This document shows, in pieces, positions 15,201 to 21,971 of a stretch of DNA of 64,000 nucleotides. The notes beneath the pieces were generated by a model. That model searched no databases. It saw only the letters and a list, made by a program, of their open reading frames with translations, and was not told the origin of the DNA. The stretch's first letter is position 1. Each line of letters begins with the position of its first letter. The position numbers and the translations under genes are program-made. The stretch lies in assembly GCF_001746365.1 (NCBI RefSeq), contig NZ_MJAJ01000017.1, positions 79,794 through 143,793 on the forward strand. Reading direction: 5' to 3'. Source of the stretch: Streptomyces sp. LUP30 (lineage in GTDB: Bacteria; Actinomycetota; Actinomycetes; Streptomycetales; Streptomycetaceae).

Positions 15201-15314
15201 CGCCTGCCAGGCCTGGACCTCGAAGGGAACGGTGGCCGCGTAGATCGCGGGCTTGACACGCTGGTGGTGGACGCGCTCGACGCGCTCCTCGATGCGGCGG
15301 CGTTCGTCATGCAT
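12231..15314 (-). CDS. Alpha-mannosidase, glycoside hydrolase family 38
   Basis: The protein has 1027 residues from ATG 15314, which has GGAG at proper spacing; earlier in-frame codons lack one. The GH38 core begins near residue 255 with the zinc motif GHAHIDSAWLWP (H260, H262, D264). The nucleophile is Asp374 in VWLPDSFGYN, followed by a helical domain and C-terminal beta domains. It hydrolyses alpha-mannosides with retention. No signal peptide is seen, so it acts on oligosaccharides brought in by a transporter, presumably the one in the divergent operon. It follows the GH4 gene after a palindrome that may be its operator. Confidence 0.93.
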   Translation of the reverse strand: MHDERRRIEERVERVHHQRVKPAIYAATVPFEVQAWQAPGEPVPFAEAAAAAYEPFAMDTPWGPPWGTTWFRMRGQVPAEWAGRRVEAVIDLGFVGDWPGNQAEALVHLTDGTPLKAVNPLNQYVPVGNPAQGGESVDYLVEAASNPDILAGDFAAPTLLGDVLTAGDRPLYTFRRADLAVLDEEVWHLDLDLQVLRELMVHLGEHEPRRHEIMHALDRAMDALDLDDVSGSAAAVREVLAPVLARPAHASAHTISGVGHAHIDSAWLWPIRETKRKTSRTFSNVTALAEEYDDFIFACSQAQQYEWVRDNYPQVWARIQESVKKGQWAPVGGMWVESDGNLPGGEAIARQLVHGKRFFIEHFGIETKGVWLPDSFGYNAAYPQLAKLAGNEWFLTQKISWNQTNKFPHHTFWWEGIDGTRIFTHFPPIDTYNARFSGEEMDRAVRNYSEKGGGSRSLAPFGWGDGGGGPTREIMERARRLADLEGSPKVVVEHPDAFFAKARAEYPDAPVWVGELYLELHRATYTTQARTKQGNRRSEHKLREAELWATTAALHAPGYAYPYEQLDRLWKTVLLHQFHDILPGSSIAWVHREAEAEYARVADELEALTAEAVAALGAGRPGERQPEASLRVFNTSPYARAEVVRTPQGRPVFVETPANGSAPLTGAQPPQPVTVSGRVLDNGLVRVEVADDGTLSSVYDLRADREVLADAGNLLRLHTDLPNYWDAWDIDKHYQNRYTDLLEPDAVTVVEEDPLVGAIRVTRSFGKGSTLTQTITLRAGSPRVDFETDIDWHEAEKILKAAFPVDIRAPHSSAEIQFGHIQRPTHTNTSWEAARFEVSGHRWVHIGEPGYGVAVVNDSTYGHDVSRTVREDGGTTTTVRLSLVRAPRIPDPEADQGRHRFAYALLPGASIEDAVAEGYALNLPLRVADAADAPGPIVSVDGDGITIEAVKLADDASGDVVVRLYESRGGRATGVLRTGFPLAGAQVTDLLERPLEPATVVQDGAVAVSLRPFQILTLRLERAAAGR

Positions 15315-15398
15315 GGGGAATCTCCAGTGAGGGACCACGAGATGCGGGGAGGGGCGGGGCCGGGTGCCGAGCAGACCGGAGTCCCGGTGCCTGGCGGA

Positions 15399-15426
15399 CC
15401 GGGAGGGAAAGCGCTTTCCCTCCCGG
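15399..15426. promoter_or_regulatory. 28-bp perfect palindrome: LacI-type operator and/or terminator
   Basis: The two 14-nt arms are CCGGGAGGGAAAGC and its complement. The core GAAAGCGCTTTC matches the classic LacI/CcpA-family operator form. It starts four bases past the GH4 stop and lies 85 bp upstream of the mannosidase start. It could therefore terminate GH4 transcription, control the mannosidase, or both. Confidence 0.6.
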
Positions 15427-15429
15427 CGT

Positions 15430-16767
15430 CTACCTAAGGTACGCCAGCCCGGGATGGACGTCGGTGTAGCCCTCGACCAGCCTGCGGGCCACGTTCACCG
15501 AGTCCACCAGGGGGTGCAGCGCGAAGGCCTTCACGGCCGTCGCGCGCGAGCCGGACTCGGCGGCGGCGAGCACCTCGCGCTCGACGCCCTTGACCGCGCA
15601 GACCAGCCCGGTGGCGTGCTCGGGCAGGGGGGCCACGGAGACCGGATGCGCGCCGTTGGCGTCGACCAGAGCGGGCACCTCGATGACGGCGTCCGCGTCG
15701 AGCACCGAGAGGGTTCCCTGGTTGCGCACGTTCAGGATCAGCGTCGTGCGCTCGTCGCGGGCGATGGCCCGCATCAGGGCGAGGGCGACCTTCTCGTAGC
15801 CGCCGGAGAGGTCGTCGGCGTCGCGTTCGCCCGCGCCGGCGCTCTCCCGGTTCTCGGCCATGTAGGTGGCCTCGCGTTCGGCGCGGGTGCGGTCCCAGGC
15901 GGTCAGGGCCGCCGCTCCGGGGCGTTTCATCTCCTCGTAGAAGCGGGCCTGCTGGTCGGCCAGGAAGGCGCCGCGGGTCTTCTCGACCTGCTGGTAGGCC
16001 CGTACGGCTTCCCGGTTGAAGTAGTAGTAGTGCAGGTACTCGTTGGGGATCGCGCCGAGGGACTGCAGCCAGTCCACGCCGAAGAGCTTGCCCTCCTCGA
16101 AGGAGCCGAGCAGGTCGGGGTCGGCGAGCAGCCGGGGCAGCTCGTCGCGGCCGGCGACCCGCAGGCCGCGCACCCAGCCGAGGTGGTTGAGGCCGACGTA
16201 GTCGATCCAGGCCTCCCTCGGGTCCGCGCCGAGCACACGGGCGATGCGGCGGCCGAGCCCGACCGGCGAGTCGCAGATGCCGATCACCCGGTCGCCCAGG
16301 TGCCGGGACATGGCCTCGGTGACGAGGCCGGCCGGGTTGGTGAAGTTGATGACCCAGGCGTCGGGGGCCAGCCGGGCCACCCGCCGGGCGATGTCGACGG
16401 CGACGGGCACGGTCCGCAGGCCGTAGGCGATGCCGCCGGCGCCGACCGTCTCCTGGCCGAGGACGCCCTCGGCCAGGGCCACCCGCTCGTCGTGCGCACG
16501 GCCCTCGAGGCCGCCGACCCGGATCGCGGAGAAGACGAAGTCGGCGCCGCGCAGGGCCTCGTCGAGGTCGGTGGTGGCCGTGACCTCGGGCGCGTCGGGG
16601 ACGGCGGCCGCCTGCTCGTCCAGCACGCGGGCGACCGCGTGCAGCCGGCTGTCGTCCAGGTCGTGCAGGACGACCTGGGTGACCCGGCCCTCGCCGCGGT
16701 CCGCCAGGAGCGCCCCGTACACGAGCGGCACCCGGAATCCGCCGCCGCCGAGAATCGTCAGTTTCAC
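15430..16767 (-). CDS. Glycoside hydrolase family 4 (6-phospho-glucosidase type)
   Basis: The 445-residue protein starts at GTG 16767 (GTGA overlap with the regulator gene stop). GH4 hallmarks are an N-terminal Rossmann motif ILGGGGFRVP for NAD, INFTNPAGL, and the metal-binding Cys in GICDSPVGLG, then a GLNHLGW segment. GH4 enzymes use NAD and a divalent metal to cleave alpha- or beta-glycosides by an oxidation-elimination route. Many act on 6-phospho sugars. The divergent PfkB kinase could supply a phosphate, but a non-phosphorylated substrate is equally possible. Confidence 0.88.
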   Translation of the reverse strand: MKLTILGGGGFRVPLVYGALLADRGEGRVTQVVLHDLDDSRLHAVARVLDEQAAAVPDAPEVTATTDLDEALRGADFVFSAIRVGGLEGRAHDERVALAEGVLGQETVGAGGIAYGLRTVPVAVDIARRVARLAPDAWVINFTNPAGLVTEAMSRHLGDRVIGICDSPVGLGRRIARVLGADPREAWIDYVGLNHLGWVRGLRVAGRDELPRLLADPDLLGSFEEGKLFGVDWLQSLGAIPNEYLHYYYFNREAVRAYQQVEKTRGAFLADQQARFYEEMKRPGAAALTAWDRTRAEREATYMAENRESAGAGERDADDLSGGYEKVALALMRAIARDERTTLILNVRNQGTLSVLDADAVIEVPALVDANGAHPVSVAPLPEHATGLVCAVKGVEREVLAAAESGSRATAVKAFALHPLVDSVNVARRLVEGYTDVHPGLAYLR

Positions 16768-17549
16768 GCTTGCACCTTTCCTGCCACGACCACCTCGACG
16801 CCCGCCTCCTCGAAGGAGGACCGGGTCGCCGGGTCGACCGGCGTGTCCGTCACCACCACGTCCAGGTCCTCGGGACCGCAGACCTTCGCCATTCCGGTTC
16901 CCGGGAACTTCGCCGAGTCGGCGAGCAGGACGACCTTGTCACCGGCCTTGATCATGGCCCGTTTCACCGGCACCTCGACGACCGTCGTGTCCATCACCTG
17001 GCCGCCCGGCCGCACTCCGCTGGTGCCGAGGAAGAGCCAGTCGGCGTGCAGCTGGCGCAGGTTGTCCTCGGTGAGGAAACCGACGAGTGAGCGGTACTCG
17101 CGGCGGACCATGCCGCCGAGCAGCACCAGCTCGATGCCCTCGTCGTCGGCGAGTTCCTCGTAGACCACCAGGTTGCTGGTGATCACCGTGAGCCGGCGGC
17201 CGTGCAGCTGCCGGGCCAGCCGGTAGGCGGTGGTGCCGATGTCGAGGAGCACCGACTGGCCGTCCGCGACCATCGCCGCCGCGCGGGCGGCTATCGCGTC
17301 CTTCTGGGCCACGCGCACCTCGGCGACCTCGGCGAAGGGCTGGTCCCCCTCCTCCGCGACGGCTCCGCCGTGCACCCGGGTGAGCAGGCCGTCCTCCTCG
17401 AGTTTGAGCAGGTCACGCCTGACCGTGGCGGGGCTCACACCCAGCTGCTCGGAGAGATCGGTCACGGCCGCGGGACCGCCGGAGCGCAGGGCCCGCAGGA
17501 TGAGTTGATGTCGTCGTTCTGCCAGCACGGCATGAACACTACTCGTCAT
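16764..17549 (-). CDS. DeoR/GlpR-family transcriptional regulator
   Basis: The 261-residue protein starts at ATG 17549; a TTG two codons earlier is possible. The N-terminal winged HTH (about residues 8-55) contains SEQLGVSPATVRRDLLKLEEDG then LTRVHGGA, the family signature, given here in its pieces SPATVRRDL and RVHGGA. The C-terminal sensor domain has DIGTTAYRLA and LLGGMVRREY, typical of sugar-phosphate binding. It is cotranscribed with the two glycosidases and divergent from the kinase-transporter operon, so it is the likely repressor of both arms. Confidence 0.88.
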   Translation of the reverse strand: MTSSVHAVLAERRHQLILRALRSGGPAAVTDLSEQLGVSPATVRRDLLKLEEDGLLTRVHGGAVAEEGDQPFAEVAEVRVAQKDAIAARAAAMVADGQSVLLDIGTTAYRLARQLHGRRLTVITSNLVVYEELADDEGIELVLLGGMVRREYRSLVGFLTEDNLRQLHADWLFLGTSGVRPGGQVMDTTVVEVPVKRAMIKAGDKVVLLADSAKFPGTGMAKVCGPEDLDVVVTDTPVDPATRSSFEEAGVEVVVAGKVQA

Positions 17550-17631
17550 CTTCAATCAAATCTATGCTCACTTCTGCTGAGGTATTGACCAATCTCGCCA
17601 AGGGGCGCACGATTCCGGTCACGAATTGAAG
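17550..17631. promoter_or_regulatory. Divergent promoter with CTTCAAT/ATTGAAG inverted pair
   Basis: The 144-bp gap between the DeoR and kinase genes is AT-richer than average. CTTCAAT (17550-17556) and ATTGAAG (17625-17631) form a widely spaced inverted pair. TTGACC (17585-17590) with ACGATT 18 bp on is a possible rightward promoter. A DeoR dimer-of-dimers could loop the two sites. Confidence 0.4.
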
Positions 17632-17693
17632 AGTTTTGACGAGCTCCTCCGACGTGACGGGCTCCGTCGATTCTTCCGACGAGAGGATGCGCG

Positions 17694-18743
17694 GTGGACG
17701 ACGACCGGCCCGAGGTGCTGCTCACCGGGCTGCTCTTCTACGACCTCGTCCTCACGGGCCTCGGCGGACCGCCGACGCCCGGCGAGGAGATCTGGACCTC
17801 GGGCATGGGCTGCGGCCCCGGCGGCATCGCCAACCTCGCGGTGGCGGCCGCCCGCTTCGGTCTGCGCACCAGTCTGGCCACGGTCTTCGGCGACGACTTC
17901 TACGGCGCTCACTGCCACGAGATCCTCGCCGGCCAGGAGGGCGTGGACCTCTCCCTCTCCCGCACGGCGCCGGGCTGGCCCACTCCGGTCACCGTCGCCC
18001 TCGCCCTCCCCCACCCACGCCCGGGCGGGGCCACCCCCACCCACGACCGGGCGCTCGTCACCCACGGGCAGGAACCGCCGTACTCGCAGGACGTGCTGAT
18101 GGGCGACCCGCCCGAGGCGCGCACCGCCCTCGCGCACCTGGAGGCCGAACCGCCCGGGTGGCTCGCCAAGGCGGCCGCGAACGGCACACAGATCTACGCG
18201 GACGTCGGCTGGGACCCCACCCGGAAATGGTCCACCGACCTGCTGGAACAGCTCTCCCTGTGCCACGCCTTCCTCCCCAACGAGACCGAGGCGATGGCGT
18301 ACACCCGCACCGACACCGCGGTCGCCGCGCTGGGCACCCTTGCGGAACTGGTACCGGTGGCGGTCGTCACCCGGGGCGGCGACGGCGCGATCGCCGTCGA
18401 CCAGACGACCGGGGAGTACGCGGAGGTCCCCGCCCTCCCGGTGGACGTCCTGGACGCGACGGGCGCCGGCGACGTGTTCGGCGCGAGCTTCGTCGCGGCC
18501 TCGCTCGGCGGGTGGCCGCTGGCGGAACGACTGCGGTTCGCCGTGCTCGCCGCCGGACTCTCGGTCGGCCACCACGGCGGCGCTCTGGCGGCTCCCGGCT
18601 GGTACGGCGTCGACCGCTGGTGGCGCTCGCCGAGCGACCCCGAGCTCAAGCGGGCCTACGGCTTCCTGGCCGACCGCATCCCCGCGGACGTGGGCCCGCC
18701 CGTGCGGTACGCCCCGGTCACCCCGCCCGCCCCGCGGCCTTGA
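17694..18743 (+). CDS. PfkB-family carbohydrate kinase
   Basis: The 349-residue protein starts at GTG 17694 with GAGAGG seven bases upstream. The ribokinase fold shows GCGPGGIANLAVAAARFG near the N-terminus (signature 1 region, GPGGIANLAV). The catalytic DATGAGDVFGASF motif near residue 260 holds the anion hole and the Asp base. It would phosphorylate a sugar released by the locus's glycosidases, using ATP in the cytosol. It heads the transport operon, 94 bp before the binding-protein gene. Confidence 0.88.
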   Translation: MDDDRPEVLLTGLLFYDLVLTGLGGPPTPGEEIWTSGMGCGPGGIANLAVAAARFGLRTSLATVFGDDFYGAHCHEILAGQEGVDLSLSRTAPGWPTPVTVALALPHPRPGGATPTHDRALVTHGQEPPYSQDVLMGDPPEARTALAHLEAEPPGWLAKAAANGTQIYADVGWDPTRKWSTDLLEQLSLCHAFLPNETEAMAYTRTDTAVAALGTLAELVPVAVVTRGGDGAIAVDQTTGEYAEVPALPVDVLDATGAGDVFGASFVAASLGGWPLAERLRFAVLAAGLSVGHHGGALAAPGWYGVDRWWRSPSDPELKRAYGFLADRIPADVGPPVRYAPVTPPAPRP

Positions 18744-18837
18744 ACACGCCCCTCCCCGACACGACGAGACCCACGCGTGTCCCTCGAAGTGCACACCGTC
18801 TGCGAAGACGCGAACAGACCGAAAGGCGGTGGGAGCT

Positions 18838-20124
18838 GTGCGGCTCTCACGAAGAGGCCTGCTGCGCGCGGGCCTGGCCGGCACGGCCGGCACGGCGCTC
18901 GGCGGCCTGGCGACCGGCTGCGCCGTACCGGCCGGCTCCACCGGCCGCAACATGGTGCTGTGGTACTGGGACGGCGGCCTCGGCGACACCGTCGTCAAGA
19001 ACGCCAAAGCCCGTTACGACAGCTCGGTCGACCTGCGGGCCGTCAAGATCGGCGGTTACTACCGTTCCAAGCTGATCACCACCATGGCGGGCCGCGCCCA
19101 TGTGCCCGACATCGCGGGACTCAAGGGCGAGGACATGGCGTCCTATCTGCCCAACGCCGACCAGTTCGTGGACCTGCGCACCCTGGGCGCGGACCGGTAC
19201 AAGAGCGGTTACCTGCCCTGGAAGTGGGAGCAGGGCGTCGCCGACGACGGCACGATGGTCGGCTTCCCGATCGACTGCGGCCCCGTGGCGCACTTCTACC
19301 AGTACCCCGTCTTCCAGAAGGCGGGCCTGCCCTACGAGCCCGCCGACGTCTCCAGGGAGCTCGACACCTGGGAGAAGTTCTTCGCCGCGGGCGAGAGGCT
19401 CGCACAGCGGATCCCGGGGGCCTCCCTGCTGACGGACATCAACAGCGTCTTCGAGAACGTGGTGCAGCAGGGCGGCAAGCGGTACGTCGACAAGGACCGC
19501 AACTTCATCGGCGACCAGGAGCACGTGCGCCACGCCTGGGCGCTCGCCGTCGAGGCCAAGCGGCGCAAGATCGTCTCGAACCTGGTCAGCGGCACCCCCG
19601 ACCAGCTCTCGGCCGTGGAGTCCGGCAGGCTGCCGAGCCAGCTGAACGCCTCCTGGGCCACCAGCGACATCAAGAACGGCGTGCCGAAGACCAAGGGCCG
19701 GTGGCGGGTGGCCGACATGCCGGTACGGCCCGCCAACAACGGCGGCTCCTTCCTGTCGATCACCAAGGCGTGCCGCGAACCCGAGCAGGCCTTCCGGATC
19801 ATCAGCTGGATGCTCGACGCGGGCAACCAGGCACAGGGCTTCGTCGACGCGGGGCTCTTCCCCTCCACCCCTGCCTCGTACGGCCTGAAGCAGGTCCGTG
19901 AGCCGGACCCCTTCTTCGGCGGCCAGGTCACCATGGATGTCTTCGGGCCCGCCGCGCAGAAGATCGTGGTCGCCTACAACAGCCCGTTCGACGTGGCGCT
20001 CGGGCAGCCCATCAAGGACGAGATCAAGAACGTCGGGGTCCTCGGCAAGGACCCGAAGCAGGCCTGGAGTGACGCCATGAGCACATGCCGGCGCATCGCG
20101 AAGCACCTGGGGGTGAACTCCTGA
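18838..20124 (+). CDS. Sugar ABC transporter substrate-binding lipoprotein
   Basis: The 428-residue protein starts at GTG 18838. The N-terminus has a twin-arginine motif (LSRRGLLRAG), a hydrophobic stretch and a lipobox LATGC, so it is a Tat-exported lipoprotein. The body resembles family 1 solute-binding proteins, with MVLWYWDGG, PDIAGLKGEDM and GGSFLSITKACREPEQAF. It would catch an oligosaccharide at the outer membrane face and deliver it to the two permeases. Its stop shares a base with the permease start. Confidence 0.9.
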   Translation: MRLSRRGLLRAGLAGTAGTALGGLATGCAVPAGSTGRNMVLWYWDGGLGDTVVKNAKARYDSSVDLRAVKIGGYYRSKLITTMAGRAHVPDIAGLKGEDMASYLPNADQFVDLRTLGADRYKSGYLPWKWEQGVADDGTMVGFPIDCGPVAHFYQYPVFQKAGLPYEPADVSRELDTWEKFFAAGERLAQRIPGASLLTDINSVFENVVQQGGKRYVDKDRNFIGDQEHVRHAWALAVEAKRRKIVSNLVSGTPDQLSAVESGRLPSQLNASWATSDIKNGVPKTKGRWRVADMPVRPANNGGSFLSITKACREPEQAFRIISWMLDAGNQAQGFVDAGLFPSTPASYGLKQVREPDPFFGGQVTMDVFGPAAQKIVVAYNSPFDVALGQPIKDEIKNVGVLGKDPKQAWSDAMSTCRRIAKHLGVNS

Positions 20125-21086
20125 TGGCCACCCTCCCCGCACTGGAGAAGCCCACGGCGGTCGTGACGGAAACACCCGTCGCGCGGCCCAGAAAAGGCTT
20201 CCGCAAGCACTGGCATCTCTACGCCGCGATCTCCCCTTTCTATCTGCTCTTCCTCTGTTTCGGGCTGGTCCCCGTCGGCTTCTCCCTCTATCTCTCCTTC
20301 CACCGCTGGGACGGCCTCGGCTCGATGGAGTGGGCGGGGCTGTCGCAGTACCAGTACCTGGTCGGCGACTCCGCGTTCTGGAGCTCGATCGGGACCACGA
20401 TCGTCATCTGGGCGCTGGCCACCTTCCCCATGATCTTCCTGGCGATGGTCACGGCCGTGATGCTCAACTCGGCGGTCCGTTTCAGGAACTTCTACCGCTT
20501 CGCCTACTTCCTGCCGAACGTCACGTCGGTCGTGGCCGTCGCGATCATCTTCGGCTCGGTCTTCTCCACCAACTTCGGTCTCGTAAACGCTTTCCTGCAG
20601 GGGATCGGATTCGACCAGATCGCCTGGCTGAACACGCCGTGGGGAATCAAGATCGCCATCGCGGCCCTGATGACCTGGCAGTGGACCGGTTACAACGCGA
20701 TCATCTTCCTGGCGGGGCTGCAGACCGTTCCGAGCGAGCTGTACGAGGCGGCGCGGATGGACGGCGCGGGTCCCGTGCAGACCTTCTTCCGGATCACGCT
20801 GCCGATGTTGCGTCCGGTGCTGCTGTTCGTGCTCGTCGTCTCGACGATCACCGGGCTGCAGAGCTTCTCCGAACCCCAGGTGCTGCTGCAGAACACCTCG
20901 AACGACTCGACCTTCTCGGGCGGTCCCGGTCACGCCGGCCGGACCATGGTCCTCTACTTCTTCCAGCAGACCTTCGACAACAACGACTTCGGCTACGGCG
21001 CCGCCGTGGCGTGGGGCATCTTCCTCGTCGTCGTCCTCTTCTCGATCATCAACTGGCGTCTGGTGCAGCGCCGGGGCGAAGACTAG
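20124..21086 (+). CDS. Sugar ABC transporter permease (MalF type)
   Basis: The 320-residue protein starts at ATG 20124, overlapping the upstream stop by one base. Six hydrophobic helices are seen, plus the cytoplasmic EAA loop EAARMDGAGPVQTFFRITLP that docks the ATPase. A long basic N-terminal tail precedes helix 1. It forms the channel with the next gene's product. No ATP-binding subunit is encoded here. In Streptomyces a shared ATPase such as MsiK serves many sugar importers, which I infer for this one. Confidence 0.92.
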   Translation: MATLPALEKPTAVVTETPVARPRKGFRKHWHLYAAISPFYLLFLCFGLVPVGFSLYLSFHRWDGLGSMEWAGLSQYQYLVGDSAFWSSIGTTIVIWALATFPMIFLAMVTAVMLNSAVRFRNFYRFAYFLPNVTSVVAVAIIFGSVFSTNFGLVNAFLQGIGFDQIAWLNTPWGIKIAIAALMTWQWTGYNAIIFLAGLQTVPSELYEAARMDGAGPVQTFFRITLPMLRPVLLFVLVVSTITGLQSFSEPQVLLQNTSNDSTFSGGPGHAGRTMVLYFFQQTFDNNDFGYGAAVAWGIFLVVVLFSIINWRLVQRRGED

Positions 21087-21101
21087 GGAGGCCCGCACAC
21101 C

Positions 21102-21971
21102 ATGGCATCCATCCAAGGAACACGGCTCCGGCGTACCCGGGGGATCGACGGTTCCCGCCGAAGAGGGATCGCGCTGCACGCCGTTCTCCTGCTCGGCGTC
21201 CTGCTCTCGGCCTTCCCGTTCTACTGGGCCGTCATCATGTCGACGCACACGTCGTCGGAGATCTTCTCCTACCCGCCCAAGCTGCTGCCGGGCACGCACT
21301 TCCTCGAGAACGTCCGCAGCCTCTTCGACGCCGTCGACTTCTTCGGCTCGATGGTCAACTCGCTGCTGGTGGCGGGGTCGGTGACCTTCCTGGTCCTGTT
21401 CTTCGACTCGCTGGCGGCCTTCGTCTTCGCCAAGTTCGAATTTCCGGGCAAGCGGTTGCTGTTCGTGTTGCTCATGTTCATCTTCATGGTCCCCGCGCAG
21501 CTGCAGGCGATCCCGCAGTTCGTGATCATGGCGAAGCTCGGCTGGATCGGCTCGATGACGGCGCTGATCGTGCCGGCGGCCGCCAACGCGTTCGGCATCT
21601 TCTGGATGCGCCAGTACATGCAGGGCGCGATCCACGACGAGCTGCTCGACGCCTCCCGCATCGACGGCGCGCACTTCCTGCGCCAGTACTGGCACGTGGC
21701 CCTGCCCGTCGTCCGGCCGGGCCTGGCCTTCCTCGGCATCTTCACCTTCATGGGCCAGTGGAACGACTACGCCTGGCCTCTGATCGCCCTCACCGACCCG
21801 GACAACGTGACTCTCCAGGTCGCTCTGTCCCAGCTCAACGGCACCCACGGCACCACCGACTACGGAATGGTCATGACCGGCGCACTGCTCGCTCTCGTCC
21901 CGCTGCTGATCGTGTTCGCGATCGGCGCCCGCCAGATCATCGGCGACCTCGCCAAGGGAGCGATCAAGTGA
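21102..21971 (+). CDS. Sugar ABC transporter permease (MalG type)
   Basis: The 289-residue protein has six membrane helices and the EAA-type loop DASRIDGAHFLRQYWHVALP near residue 190. It starts at ATG 21102 with GGGAGG nine bases upstream, 15 nt after the partner permease. It would pair with that permease and the lipoprotein. The last four bases overlap the GH2 start (GTGA), tying import directly to hydrolysis. Confidence 0.92.
   Translation: MASIQGTRLRRTRGIDGSRRRGIALHAVLLLGVLLSAFPFYWAVIMSTHTSSEIFSYPPKLLPGTHFLENVRSLFDAVDFFGSMVNSLLVAGSVTFLVLFFDSLAAFVFAKFEFPGKRLLFVLLMFIFMVPAQLQAIPQFVIMAKLGWIGSMTALIVPAAANAFGIFWMRQYMQGAIHDELLDASRIDGAHFLRQYWHVALPVVRPGLAFLGIFTFMGQWNDYAWPLIALTDPDNVTLQVALSQLNGTHGTTDYGMVMTGALLALVPLLIVFAIGARQIIGDLAKGAIK

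Noticed and set aside
12618..15437. A 939-codon rightward open frame
   Set aside because: It lies antisense to the GH38 mannosidase and arises from GC-rich third positions. It shows no domain, and the sense frame has full catalytic motifs.
20330..21967. In-frame extension giving a 1524-residue fusion ending in the beta-galactosidase
   Set aside because: The extension overlaps both permease genes in another frame. The GTGA overlap at 21968 gives the natural start.
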